Of a stretch of 64,000 nucleotides of DNA, positions 17,809 to 26,561 are shown one piece after another (the stretch's first letter is position 1; each line of letters opens with the position of its first letter). This stretch comes from Calothrix sp. PCC 6303 (GTDB lineage: Bacteria; Cyanobacteriota; Cyanobacteriia; Cyanobacteriales; Nostocaceae). The stretch is taken from assembly GCF_000317435.1 (NCBI RefSeq), contig NC_019751.1, forward strand, positions 5,208,001 to 5,272,000, given 5' to 3'. The notes below the pieces were generated by a model, which was not told the origin of the DNA, made no database searches, and saw only the letters and a list, made by a program, of their open reading frames with translations. The translations under genes and the position numbers were made by a program.

Positions 17809-19116
17809 ATGAATTCTACTACTTATCCGGGTTTGGCTGCTACTGTTGTTGAAAATAAGCTAGTGAACTGGAAAAAACTTTCTGGTGTTGCCTTGATGAA
17901 GTTGTTGCCAGTGGCTTTAGTGCTGGCAATTATGAATATAGCTGGACAAGCGATCGCATTGCAAAAATTAGGTAGTACTGGAGCGGATGTTACCACTACT
18001 CAACGATGTCTCAAACAGTTAGGTTACTACAACGGACCAGTTACAGGCAAGTTTGCCACATTAACTGAAGCTGCTGTCCGCAGGTATCAACAAAAGAATG
18101 GACTTGCGGTGGATGGTGAAATTGGTACACGAACACAAAATCTGTTGAATTCTCAATGTCAAAGCCGTACCAACCCCCCTGTTAAAGGTAGTGGTGTTCT
18201 ACAATTTGGTAGCAAAGGGGCAGCTGTTAGCCAACTTCAACAAAATTTACGTAGCTTACGCTTCTATAATGGTCCCATCAATGGGAATTTTGGCACCCTA
18301 ACTCAACAAGCTGTAATTCGTTTTCAGCAGACATATCGAATTTCCGCAGATGGAGTTGCGGGAACAAGAACACTCAGAACTATTAGCGCAGCTTTAAAAC
18401 CAATTGGTACAGGTGGTGATAGTCTTCCCAATGCCCTAAATCGTGGTGATAGCGGTGCTTTGGTGCGTCAACTCCAAGATGATTTACGCCGATTAGGCTA
18501 CTTTAAGGTAAACTCAACAGGAAATTTTGGCAAAGTAACTGAGGATGCTGTAGCACGTTTCCAAAGTAATTATGGACTTCCTCCTAATGGTGTCGCTGAT
18601 GCAAGAACTTTAGGGGCAATTTCTCAAGCTTTACTTAGTTCCGATGGCAAGAATGGTTGTTCCCAAGCAAATGGTGAAATTTGCCCAGGGGAACGTAGTC
18701 AACGGGTTGCAACAGTTCAACAAAGACTGAATCAATGGGGATTCTATAACGGTAATATTGACGGTTACTATGGTGCGGGAACGCGGGATGCTGTAGGACA
18801 ATTTCAACGGTATTTTCGGTTAGCGGCAACAGGCTTTGTAGATTTTAATACTTGGCAAGCATTAACAACCACTGCAAATGCTCCTAAACCAAATATTCCC
18901 AATCCTTCCACAACTAACCGCTATGTGGTAGTTGTCCCCATGTTTAGTAATGATACCCTCAACCGGATTCAGCAGTTGGTACCCCGTGCAATTCCTGGTA
19001 CATCCAAGTTAGGTAATTATGTGAATGCTGGGGCTTTTAGTCAACGTGGTGACGCTGAAAGCCTTTCTAAACAATTACGCGATCGCGGTTTTGATGCAAG
19101 GGTAGAATACTTTTAG
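17809..19116 (+). CDS. Peptidoglycan-binding protein with four PGB_1 repeats
   Basis: About 435 residues from the ATG at 17809; a TTG at 17749 would add 20 residues. A hydrophobic segment near residues 30-47 (MKLLPVALVLAIMNIAGQAIA) acts as signal or anchor. Four PG_binding_1 units follow, each with a pattern like QRCLKQLGYYNGPVTGKFATLT...RYQ and ending DGEIGTRT-like. The C-terminal 65 residues (VVVVPMFSND..., YVNAGAFSQRGDAESLSKQLRDRGFDARV) resemble a SPOR-like domain. It is likely exported and binds the cell wall. A strong terminator lies 32 bp after the stop. Confidence 0.88.
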   Translation: MNSTTYPGLAATVVENKLVNWKKLSGVALMKLLPVALVLAIMNIAGQAIALQKLGSTGADVTTTQRCLKQLGYYNGPVTGKFATLTEAAVRRYQQKNGLAVDGEIGTRTQNLLNSQCQSRTNPPVKGSGVLQFGSKGAAVSQLQQNLRSLRFYNGPINGNFGTLTQQAVIRFQQTYRISADGVAGTRTLRTISAALKPIGTGGDSLPNALNRGDSGALVRQLQDDLRRLGYFKVNSTGNFGKVTEDAVARFQSNYGLPPNGVADARTLGAISQALLSSDGKNGCSQANGEICPGERSQRVATVQQRLNQWGFYNGNIDGYYGAGTRDAVGQFQRYFRLAATGFVDFNTWQALTTTANAPKPNIPNPSTTNRYVVVVPMFSNDTLNRIQQLVPRAIPGTSKLGNYVNAGAFSQRGDAESLSKQLRDRGFDARVEYF

Positions 19117-19147
19117 TTCAAGCCATCTCTAACTCCAGTAAAAATCA

Positions 19148-19179
19148 GGCTTCATCCGTAATTACGGGTGAAGCCTTTT
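19148..19179 (+). terminator. Terminator of the peptidoglycan-binding gene
   Basis: The near-perfect 14-bp palindromic stem GGCTTCATCCGTAA/TTACGGGTGAAGCC, with one mismatch, is followed by TTTT. Its right arm and the next 18 bp are repeated at 19894-19927, on the far side of the toxin module. Confidence 0.75.
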
Positions 19180-19193
19180 GAGTAACTCTATTT
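19160..19193 (+). repeat. Direct repeat, copy 1, flanking the toxin module
   Basis: This 34-bp sequence starts AATTACGGGTGAAGCCTTTT and ends TCTATTT. It matches 19894-19927 at all but one base. Together the two copies bracket the MazF module. Confidence 0.75.
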
Positions 19194-19266
19194 CTCCCAC
19201 CATACCAAAGCCATAAATACAGCCATATCTTCCCTATAATTAAAATAATTTACTATTGATAACACT

Positions 19267-19512
19267 ATGGAAACCCAAGAAATTCTTACCACTCTACCTA
19301 AATTAACTACAAGCGACTGCTTAAAAATAGCAGAGACTGCACTGGAAATAATTAGTCAAGAACAAAATTCTCTGACAACAGATGAGCAAAAACGTGTTTT
19401 AGCAGCAGCAGCTAAAACAGCAATACAAGATTATGCTGCTGGGAGTTCACTAATTGCTTTTTCGGAAATTGAGGGAGAGGACTTTTATGATTATCCAGAT
19501 ACAAAAATTTAA
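19267..19512 (+). CDS. Putative antitoxin of the MazF module
   Basis: An 81-residue acidic protein is encoded 9 bp ahead of a MazF-type toxin. That small size and position suggest an antitoxin. It is not an AbrB-type MazE by eye: it is mostly helical (LTTSDCLKIAETALEIISQEQ) with an acidic C-terminus (FSEIEGEDFYDYPD) that could bind the toxin groove. The assignment rests on context. Confidence 0.7.
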   Translation: METQEILTTLPKLTTSDCLKIAETALEIISQEQNSLTTDEQKRVLAAAAKTAIQDYAAGSSLIAFSEIEGEDFYDYPDTKI

Positions 19513-19521
19513 ACTAGAAAA

Positions 19522-19872
19522 ATGATCCATAGAGGTGAAATCTGGTTAGTAAATCTTAATCCCACAGTCGGTACAGAAATCAGTAAAACCCGTCCATGCG
19601 TAATAGTTAACGATGATGCGATCGGTATTTTACCCCTGAAAGTGATTGTACCTGTTACGGATTGGAAAGATAACTTTGCAGCCAGAACTTGGATGGTTAG
19701 ATTAGAACCTAGTACAGAAAATAATTTGGCTAAAATTTCCGCTGTTGATACTTTCCAAATACGTTCGGTTTCTGAAAATAGATTATTGAGAAAGTTGGGA
19801 GCATTATCAGAATCGGAGATGTTACTAATCTCTCAAGCATTAGCCATAGTTTTAAGTATTATGCAAACCTAA
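19522..19872 (+). CDS. mazF: MazF/PemK-family endoribonuclease toxin
   Basis: This 116-residue protein matches the MazF/PemK fold: the N-terminal MIHRGEIWLVNLNPTVGTEISKTRPCVIVND, then IVPVTDW and AKISAVDTFQIRSVSENRL. The family cleaves mRNA at short sequences when not held by its antitoxin. The catalytic Arg (KTRP) and the Ser/Thr of the later strand are present, so it appears intact. It forms a two-gene unit with the preceding gene. The pair lies between duplicated terminator repeats. Confidence 0.93.
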   Translation: MIHRGEIWLVNLNPTVGTEISKTRPCVIVNDDAIGILPLKVIVPVTDWKDNFAARTWMVRLEPSTENNLAKISAVDTFQIRSVSENRLLRKLGALSESEMLLISQALAIVLSIMQT

Positions 19873-19893
19873 AAAATTCTTTCACCTTACCAG

Positions 19894-19927
19894 AATTACG
19901 GGTGAAGCCTTTTGAGTAAGTCTATTT
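19894..19927 (+). repeat. Direct repeat, copy 2, flanking the toxin module
   Basis: This copy of the 34-bp sequence lies just after the mazF stop. Its GGTGAA arm can pair with an upstream TTCACC (19881-19886), so here too it may work as a terminator, for mazF. It lies only about 45 bp upstream of mtnP. Confidence 0.7.
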
Positions 19928-19972
19928 CCCGCTACAATACTTCTCGGCTAGTTAACGGGAAATGGGAAAATT

Positions 19973-20845
19973 ATGAGTGATATTAAAATTGGGATTATCG
20001 GTGGTAGTGGTCTATACAAAATGGATGCCCTGAAGAATGTCCAAGAAATGGAGATAGAAACACCATTTGGTAAGCCTTCAGATGCATTTATTATCGGTGA
20101 GTTGGATGGCGTAAAAGTAGTATTTTTAGCTAGACATGGGCGTAATCATACTCTACTTCCCACAGAATTACCGTTTCGTGCCAACATCTATGCTATGAAA
20201 AAGCTGGGTGTGGAATATATTATCTCAGCGAGTGCTGTGGGTTCCCTCAAAGCAGAAGTAAAACCCCTAGATATGGTAGTTCCAGACCAATTTATTGATA
20301 GAACTAGAAACCGAATTTCCACATTTTTCGGCGAGGGAATTGTTGCACATATTACATTTGGTGATCCAGTTTGTCCGAATTTAGCAGGTTTGGTGGCTGA
20401 TGCGATCGCGTCTTTGAATTTGGAGGATGTCACTTTACATCGTGGTGGTACCTATGTATGTATGGAAGGTCCCGCATTTTCCACTAAGGCAGAGTCTAAC
20501 CTGTATCGGAGTTGGGGGGCAACTATTATTGGCATGACAAATTTACAAGAAGCTAAGTTGGCTAGGGAAGCAGAAATTGCCTATGCCACAATGGCTTTAG
20601 TGACAGATTACGATTGCTGGCACCCAGATCATGATAGTGTGACGGTGGAAATGGTGGTAGCAAATTTACATAAAAATGCCGTAAATGCTCAGAAAGCGAT
20701 TCAGGAAGCGGTGAGGAGATTGAGCGCAAATCCTGTAGAATCAGAGGCACATTCAGCTTTGAAATATGCTGTTTTAACTCGCTTGGAAAATGTATCTCCC
20801 GAAACTAAGGAGAAATTTGGAGTGATTTTACAAAAGTATTTGTAA
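19973..20845 (+). CDS. mtnP: S-methyl-5'-thioadenosine phosphorylase
   Basis: MtnP splits 5'-methylthioadenosine with phosphate into adenine and methylthioribose-1-phosphate, the first step of methionine salvage after polyamine synthesis. At 290 residues it has the purine nucleoside phosphorylase family 2 motifs: GIIGGSGLY (phosphate site), [23 protein letters not shown], the conserved [15 protein letters not shown] and [15 protein letters not shown]. It starts at an ATG with a purine-rich ribosome site. It is monocistronic. Confidence 0.95.
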   Translation: MSDIKIGIIGGSGLYKMDALKNVQEMEIETPFGKPSDAFIIGELDGVKVVFLARHGRNHTLLPTELPFRANIYAMKKLGVEYIISASAVGSLKAEVKPLDMVVPDQFIDRTRNRISTFFGEGIVAHITFGDPVCPNLAGLVADAIASLNLEDVTLHRGGTYVCMEGPAFSTKAESNLYRSWGATIIGMTNLQEAKLAREAEIAYATMALVTDYDCWHPDHDSVTVEMVVANLHKNAVNAQKAIQEAVRRLSANPVESEAHSALKYAVLTRLENVSPETKEKFGVILQKYL

Positions 20846-21195
20846 GCTTCGGAATAATTCAGGGGAATGAGTAATGGGTATTTACTCATTACTTAAAGTA
20901 CCTGAAAAATAACTTTTCCCACTGCAAATTTTACTCAGTTAGGAAAGGAAGGCATTGTGCGTAAATTTTTAGGGACTTCCAGAAAATAAATTATCCAATT
21001 GATTCAGATTTTATTTTTCTTACTCCCCTAACTCCCCTGCCCCCTGCTTCTTTTAGCGCTGCCCAAAGCACAAATAGTAGGTTTATCGCTATATTCAAAG
21101 AATGGATATTTTGTAAGTAATATTTATAGTGCGTTAGTTCTAAGTTATTACCGAATCTATAGCCATAATTCATCTTTCTCTTGCACACCAAATTC
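20846..21195. other. Spacer mtnP to oligopeptidase
   Basis: No gene. A 9-bp hairpin AATGAGTAA/TTACTCATT at 20866-20890 may end mtnP transcripts. The remainder includes a C-rich stretch (CCCCTGCCCCCTG) typical of degenerate repeats in this genome. Confidence 0.4.
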
Positions 21196-23295
21196 ATGAC
21201 TACAGCGAATACATCTTATAATCCATTATTAAAGGGTAGCGGTTTACCACCATTTGCAGACATCAAAGCCGAACATGTTGTACCTGCTATTAATCACTTA
21301 ATTAGCGAACTTGATGCCGAGTTAAGGAAGCTAGAAACAGAAATCAAACCAACTTGGCAAGACTTAGTAGAGCCGTTAGAACGAATTAGCGATCGCTTAT
21401 CCTGGAGTTGGGGTATTATTGGTCATCTGATGGGTGTGAAAAATAGCCCAGAGTTACGGGAAGCTTACGAAAGTGTTCAACCTTTGGTAATTCAGTTTTC
21501 TAATAAACTCAGTCAAAGTCAACCAATTTATAAGGCTTTCAAAGCAATTCACAATAGTGACACTTGGGGAAAATTAGAACTTGCCCAACAACGTATCATC
21601 GAAGCTTCCATCCGGGATGCCGAATTATCAGGTGTTGGTTTGGAAGGGGAAGCTAAGGAACGTTTTAACGCTATCCAAATGGAGTTGGGAGAATTAGCTA
21701 CTAAATTTTCTAACCATGTTCTCGATGCTACTAAAGCATTTAGTTTGAAGCTAACAGAAAAAGCTGAAATTGACGGTTTGCCAGAAAGTTTACTCAGTTT
21801 AGCAGCACAAGCTGCCCGTGCGGCTGGAGATGAAAATGCAACACCAGAATCTGGTTCCTGGGTAATTACCCTTGATGCTCCCAGCTTTGGACCATTTATG
21901 CAACATAGCCGTCGTCGAGATTTACGGGAAAAGCTATACAGGGCTTATATTACCCGTGCTTCCTCCGGAGAATTGGACAACAACCCCATAATTGAACGTA
22001 CCTTAGTATTACGGCAAGAATTAGCCCAGTTGCTGGGTTACAACAACTACGCCGAAGTTAGCCTCGCTACTAAAATGGCTCCCAATGTAGCATCTGTTGA
22101 TAAACTACTGGAAGAGTTACGCCAAGTTAGTTATGATGCGGCAGAAAAAGACTTGGCAGAATTAAAAGCCTTTGCTGCTAGTAAAGGGGCAAGTGAAGCA
22201 AACGAACTCCAACACTGGGATACTGCTTTTTGGTCAGAACGTCAACGAGAGGAAAAATTTGCCTTTACAGAGGAAGAATTACGCCCCTATTTTCCCCTTC
22301 CCCAAGTTTTAGATGGTTTATTTGGCTTGGTGGAACGGTTGTTTGGCGTGACTGTCACCCCCGCAGATGGAACAGCCCCAATTTGGCAAGAAGATGTCCG
22401 CTATTTCCAAATCGCTGACGAAACTGGTAGTCCCATCGCCTATTTTTACCTCGATGCTTATAGTCGTCCCGCCGAAAAACGTGGTGGTGCTTGGATGGAT
22501 ACCTGCGTCAACCGGGGAAAAATTCACGAAAATGGCACCGTAACTACTCGTTTACCTGTTGCCTATTTGGTATGTAATCAGACTCCTCCTATTGATGACA
22601 AACCCAGTTTGATGACATTTTACGAGGTGGAAACCCTGTTCCACGAATTTGGACATGGTTTACATCATATGCTTACCAAAGTTGATTACAGTAGTGCTGC
22701 TGGCATTAATAATGTCGAATGGGATGCAGTAGAATTACCGAGTCAATTTATGGAAAACTGGTGTTATGACCATCAAACTTTGATGGGGATGGCAAAACAT
22801 TACCAAACAGGGGAAAGTTTACCAGAAGAATACTATCAAAAACTAGTTGCTGCCAAAAACTATATGAGCGGTACCGGAATGTTGCGTCAAGTATATTTCA
22901 GCACCTTAGATGTCGAACTACATGCCCGTTACCAACCTGGTGGAAAAGAGACATTAAAGCAAGTATGCGATCGCATTGCTGCTGCAACCACTGTTTTACC
23001 GCCAATTCCTGAAAATGCTTTTCTATGTGCTTTTGGTCACATTTTTGCTGGTGGATATGCTGCTGGCTACTACAGCTATAAATGGGCGGAAGTTCTCAGT
23101 GCTGATGCTTTTGGAGCCTTTGAGGAAGTCGGTTTAGAAAACGAGGCTGCCATCCAAGATACAGGTAAACGCTACCGCGAAACTATTTTGGCATTAGGTG
23201 GAAGTAAACACCCCATGGAAGTCTTCAAATCTTTCCGAGGACGTGAACCCAGTACTGAACCTTTATTACGGCATAACGGTTTAGCCGCAGCATAA
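21196..23295 (+). CDS. prlC: M3-family oligopeptidase A
   Basis: About 699 residues, counted from the ATG at 21196; a TTG five codons upstream is less likely. The zinc metallopeptidase motif HEFGHGLHH lies near residue 485, with a downstream Glu in the next helix (NNVEWDAVELPSQFMEN). Both are diagnostic of M3 peptidases. The family clears short peptides, including signal-peptide fragments, in the cytosol. A palindrome at 23317-23346 follows the stop. Confidence 0.93.
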   Translation: MTTANTSYNPLLKGSGLPPFADIKAEHVVPAINHLISELDAELRKLETEIKPTWQDLVEPLERISDRLSWSWGIIGHLMGVKNSPELREAYESVQPLVIQFSNKLSQSQPIYKAFKAIHNSDTWGKLELAQQRIIEASIRDAELSGVGLEGEAKERFNAIQMELGELATKFSNHVLDATKAFSLKLTEKAEIDGLPESLLSLAAQAARAAGDENATPESGSWVITLDAPSFGPFMQHSRRRDLREKLYRAYITRASSGELDNNPIIERTLVLRQELAQLLGYNNYAEVSLATKMAPNVASVDKLLEELRQVSYDAAEKDLAELKAFAASKGASEANELQHWDTAFWSERQREEKFAFTEEELRPYFPLPQVLDGLFGLVERLFGVTVTPADGTAPIWQEDVRYFQIADETGSPIAYFYLDAYSRPAEKRGGAWMDTCVNRGKIHENGTVTTRLPVAYLVCNQTPPIDDKPSLMTFYEVETLFHEFGHGLHHMLTKVDYSSAAGINNVEWDAVELPSQFMENWCYDHQTLMGMAKHYQTGESLPEEYYQKLVAAKNYMSGTGMLRQVYFSTLDVELHARYQPGGKETLKQVCDRIAAATTVLPPIPENAFLCAFGHIFAGGYAAGYYSYKWAEVLSADAFGAFEEVGLENEAAIQDTGKRYRETILALGGSKHPMEVFKSFRGREPSTEPLLRHNGLAAA

Positions 23296-23316
23296 TTAGT
23301 TCAAAATGCTAGTTAA

Positions 23317-23346
23317 AATCCCTGGCTTTTGCAAAAGCTGGGGATT
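23317..23346 (+). terminator. Likely terminator after oligopeptidase A
   Basis: A 14-bp stem with wobble pairs (AATCCCTGGCTTTT/AAAAGCTGGGGATT) and a 2-nt loop follows the stop by about 20 bp. The T-tract is poor. Confidence 0.45.
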
Positions 23347-23395
23347 CACTCAAGGATATTCTAAGTAGGTGGGTGTTGAAAATCGTCGTTTTGGG

Positions 23396-23428
23396 GAGTG
23401 AGTAGTGAGTAGCGAATAGTGAGTAGTG
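23396..23428. repeat. Short tandem GAGTAGT-type repeat
   Basis: About four imperfect tandem units of the 7-mer GAGTAGT occupy this spacer between convergent genes. Short heptamer repeats of this sort are common in filamentous cyanobacteria. Confidence 0.6.
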
Positions 23429-23500
23429 TTAAGGGTTTGAAGCCAATTTACATTACGTTACATAGTTGTGTTTATTTCCACCTACCTACTTAACTTGAAT

Positions 23501-25228
23501 TTATTTATTAAATTGCTGAGTGTAAAATCTGGCATAGCGCTGTTGTAGTGCTAACAGTTCATCATGGGTTCCCGATTCTACAACTTGTCCCTTCTCTAAA
23601 ACCAGAATGCGATCGCATTTTCTCACGGTGCTAAGTCTATGGGCAATGACAAATACTGTTCTTCCCACCATCACCCTTTCTAATGCTTCTTGCACTAATG
23701 CTTCTGATTCTGAATCTAAAGCTGATGTAGCTTCATCTAAAATTAGAATTCTGGGATTCAATAGTACCGCACGGGCAATGGCAATTCTTTGTCTTTGTCC
23801 ACCGGATAAGTTTACACCCCTCTCTCCCACCACTGTATAGTAGTTGTCGGGAAGTTGGGAAATAAATTGATGTGCGTTGGCAATTTTTGCGGCTGTTTCT
23901 ACAGATTGCATGTCAAAGTCTGTTTGCCCAAAAGCAATATTTTGAGCAATTGTTCCCGAAAACATGGTAGTTTCTTGGGGAACGATGCCTATTTGTCGGC
24001 GTAAACTATTTAATGTGACATCCCGGATATCAACCCCATCAATTGATATTTCCCCGGAAGTCGTATCATAAAAGCGTGGTAGTAAATTCACAAAGGTGGT
24101 TTTTCCGGCTCCGGAAGCTCCCACAAGGGCGATAACTTCACCCGGCATTACCTGTACATTAACCTGATTTAATATTGTTTCTCCGGCTTTGTAGCCAAAG
24201 CTGACGCGATGATATTCTACTTTTCCCTCTACCACCGGGAGAACTTTCGCATTCGGCTTCTCATCTACTGCGGGTTGAATTGCCAACAGTTCAAAAACTC
24301 GATCAACTGATGCTTCAGCCTCTTTAAATAAATTATAGTTGTTGGTGACATGACCAACTGGATCGATTAATAATGCTGCACCAGAAAGGTAACTAAAGAA
24401 TTTCCCCACAGTGAGATTACCTGCGGCAATTTGCCATGCAGCAAAAAACAGCAGCAACAAAAAGCTTAAAGCTTGAAGAAAACCAATTAGGGGAAATTGT
24501 ACAGCTTTGAGTCTTTCTGTCGCATATTTTGCACCCATCGCTATTTCTGCTTCTTTACTAAATCGGGCAATTTCGTAAGCTTCGGCTGTAAAGGCTTGAA
24601 CAATGCGAATCCCGCTGAAGATTTCGGTTAAAATTGCGGATAAATCGGATACTTGGTTTTGACTACGACGGGAATATTTTTGGAGTTTTTCTCCAAACCA
24701 AGTGATAACAACCAACATTACTGGTACTACTACCAAAGTTGCCAATGTTAACTGCCAACTCAGATAAACCATGTAAATGGGGATTGCGATTAATTGCAAT
24801 ACGCAGGGTGTGAAATCATGCAGTAATTTATGGACAGCTTCCCCAACCCTGTCTACATCTTCAGTTACACGGTAAGATAAATCACCAGCTTTCGCCGTTT
24901 CAAAATAGCTTAAATTCAAGGTTTGTAGGTGAGCATACAGATGTTTCCGGACATTAAAAGCTACACGTAGTGCGGCTTTCGCCATGTAGATATCTTGAAC
25001 TGCTTGAAAAAAACCACGAATTAAAAATACTCCCCCTAGGATACCAGCCAATTGCGCGATCGCATAAACGTCTCCGCGCCCAAATGGTGCTGATAATTTT
25101 TGCACCAAATACATCAGTGTTAGTGTGGCTAAAACATAACCAACAATACCAATAAATCCTTTGATGATGCTTTGCCACTGAGGACGAATGTAAGGTAGAA
25201 GTTGCAGATAATTAGAGGAAGTTTTCAA
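23501..25228 (-). CDS. ABC exporter, fused membrane and ATPase domains
   Basis: A 575-residue half-transporter. Residues 1-320 form a type-1 exporter membrane domain of six helices. The C-terminal ATPase has Walker A GASGAGKTT, a Q-loop, signature LSGGQRQRIAIARA, Walker B ILILDEATSALD and H-loop IAHRLSTV. It is MsbA-like in architecture and dimerises to export a lipid, polysaccharide or drug. The start is a TTG and no closer ATG exists. It lies downstream of yceD on the same strand, 69 bp away, but a shared function is not obvious. Confidence 0.9.
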   Translation of the reverse strand: MKTSSNYLQLLPYIRPQWQSIIKGFIGIVGYVLATLTLMYLVQKLSAPFGRGDVYAIAQLAGILGGVFLIRGFFQAVQDIYMAKAALRVAFNVRKHLYAHLQTLNLSYFETAKAGDLSYRVTEDVDRVGEAVHKLLHDFTPCVLQLIAIPIYMVYLSWQLTLATLVVVPVMLVVITWFGEKLQKYSRRSQNQVSDLSAILTEIFSGIRIVQAFTAEAYEIARFSKEAEIAMGAKYATERLKAVQFPLIGFLQALSFLLLLFFAAWQIAAGNLTVGKFFSYLSGAALLIDPVGHVTNNYNLFKEAEASVDRVFELLAIQPAVDEKPNAKVLPVVEGKVEYHRVSFGYKAGETILNQVNVQVMPGEVIALVGASGAGKTTFVNLLPRFYDTTSGEISIDGVDIRDVTLNSLRRQIGIVPQETTMFSGTIAQNIAFGQTDFDMQSVETAAKIANAHQFISQLPDNYYTVVGERGVNLSGGQRQRIAIARAVLLNPRILILDEATSALDSESEALVQEALERVMVGRTVFVIAHRLSTVRKCDRILVLEKGQVVESGTHDELLALQQRYARFYTQQFNK

Positions 25229-25297
25229 GCTGTCACATCCACAATTGAAGAAGGCAGTAGGCAGTAGGAGTGTTTTGGGATAGTTTTTCTGGCAAAA

Positions 25298-25816
25298 CTA
25301 ATTAGAAATTTTCTTTTTCAAAGCTGCTAAATTAGCCCAACGACTATCAACTGGTTTTTGTTCTTCACTTTCGGTTTCTTCAGCTTCAGTATTGACTTGG
25401 ATTCCTCGACAATCACGAGTACAAAGTTGTCTGACGGGGATTGCCAAACACATCTGTTCGTAAAGCCATTCACTAGGTTGAAAGTGTCCATCAGGATGTA
25501 AAGTTTCCACTAAATCCGTAACTATGACTTCCCTTTCTAAGGGCAAATCCTCTTCATTGGCTTCATCGTCTAACCAAATAATTTCTGAAGTATCAATTGT
25601 CAGGCGCTGATTATATTGCTGTAAACAACGATTACAACTACAGGTAATAATTGCTTCAGCTTGGGCAAACACTTGCAGGTGATTTCCACTATGCTTAACC
25701 TGCACCACACCGCGAACTGGTGTTAAAGTATCCAAGCCCGGTAAAAATTCTTCAACTTGAACTTTCTCTGTTCGTTCAGGTGCTGTCAGGAGTTGGGGAA
25801 TATAAATTGCTTCCAT
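25298..25816 (-). CDS. yceD: YceD/DUF177 family protein
   Basis: A 172-residue cytosolic protein of the DUF177 (YceD) family, which in E. coli and plants is needed for normal 23S rRNA accumulation. The cysteine pairs ITCSCNRCLQQY and RQLCTRDCRG probably bind zinc. The N-terminal third is beta-rich and the C-terminus ends in a basic KKK tail. It sits at the end of the rpmH-rnpA-yidC-jag cluster, separated from jag by two inverted-repeat elements. Confidence 0.88.
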   Translation of the reverse strand: MEAIYIPQLLTAPERTEKVQVEEFLPGLDTLTPVRGVVQVKHSGNHLQVFAQAEAIITCSCNRCLQQYNQRLTIDTSEIIWLDDEANEEDLPLEREVIVTDLVETLHPDGHFQPSEWLYEQMCLAIPVRQLCTRDCRGIQVNTEAEETESEEQKPVDSRWANLAALKKKISN

Positions 25817-25847
25817 AGAAGTTTGAATATTTGAATAAAAGTATATG

Positions 25848-25946
25848 AAACCTCGTCTATCATGAAAAGTGGAGTTTTATGGCTGGTGACAAACTAGCAG
25901 CGTACCCACAATCTTAGAAATATACTTCTCAAAATAGACGAGGTTT
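25848..25946. mobile_element. Family C inverted-repeat element (99 bp)
   Basis: The ends AAACCTCGTCTAT and ATAGACGAGGTTT are a perfect 13-bp inverted repeat. The similarity continues inward (about 23 bp in all with a few mismatches). It is non-coding and sits between yceD and jag. Single ends of the same type occur at 9973 and 36533, so this is a small dispersed MITE-like element. Confidence 0.7.
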
Positions 25947-25973
25947 AGATCCTGAATATACCCTAATAATAAT

Positions 25974-26020
25974 TTGAGACGCGAAGCTTGCGCGACATAA
26001 GTCGTTCCCTCGCGTCTCAA
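25974..26020. repeat. TTGAGACGCGA inverted repeat
   Basis: Perfect 11-bp arms at 25974-25984 and 26010-26020 flank a GC-rich loop that itself resembles small cyanobacterial palindromic repeats. It lies just downstream of jag. Confidence 0.6.
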
Positions 26021-26042
26021 CAACCAAATTTGGATTTTGGAA

Positions 26043-26561
26043 TCACTGTGTTTCGGCTGGACGCACAATCAGATGACGATGTGGTTCTTTTCCTTGGCTG
26101 AATGTCTCTAAGTCGGTAAATTCCTTGAGAAAGGTGTGGACTTGACGACGTTCAGCAGAACTAAGGGATTTTATCTCCACTTGTTGCCCATAATTTCGGA
26201 CTTGTTCGGCAGCATTTTGAGCAATTGCTTGAATTTCCGCCTGTCGCTTGACGCGGTACCCATTTAATTCAATGGTGTAGGAGGCTTGCTGCTGGGGTTC
26301 CTGGTTGAGGTTGAGTGTGGAATTAACCAAATATTGCATTGCATCTAATACTGAACCATCAGTACCAATTAGTATCTGGATTTGTTCTGGTGTCAGTTTG
26401 GTTTCATCTATTGTCAACCAATAGCTACCACCTTCGGGTGCATCACTGCCACCGGAGGTGTTTTTAGCTTCCAGTTCCCCTTTAATTTCAGTAGATACTC
26501 CCGTTAATTCCAACAATGATTTTAACCACTGTTGACCGCGTTCAATTTGACTCATGTTCAA
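26043..26561 (-). CDS. jag: Jag-type KH/R3H RNA-binding protein
   Basis: A 172-residue protein with a KH-like region (residues about 45-100, with [18 protein letters not shown]) and a C-terminal R3H domain ([33 protein letters not shown]). It binds single-stranded nucleic acid and is usually encoded next to yidC, as here. The start overlaps the yidC stop by four bases, implying translational coupling. Confidence 0.92.
   Translation of the reverse strand: MNMSQIERGQQWLKSLLELTGVSTEIKGELEAKNTSGGSDAPEGGSYWLTIDETKLTPEQIQILIGTDGSVLDAMQYLVNSTLNLNQEPQQQASYTIELNGYRVKRQAEIQAIAQNAAEQVRNYGQQVEIKSLSSAERRQVHTFLKEFTDLETFSQGKEPHRHLIVRPAETQ

Noticed and set aside
19267-19872. Toxin module as a prophage or island
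   Set aside because: No integrase, attachment site or compositional shift is visible; only the terminator repeat is duplicated.
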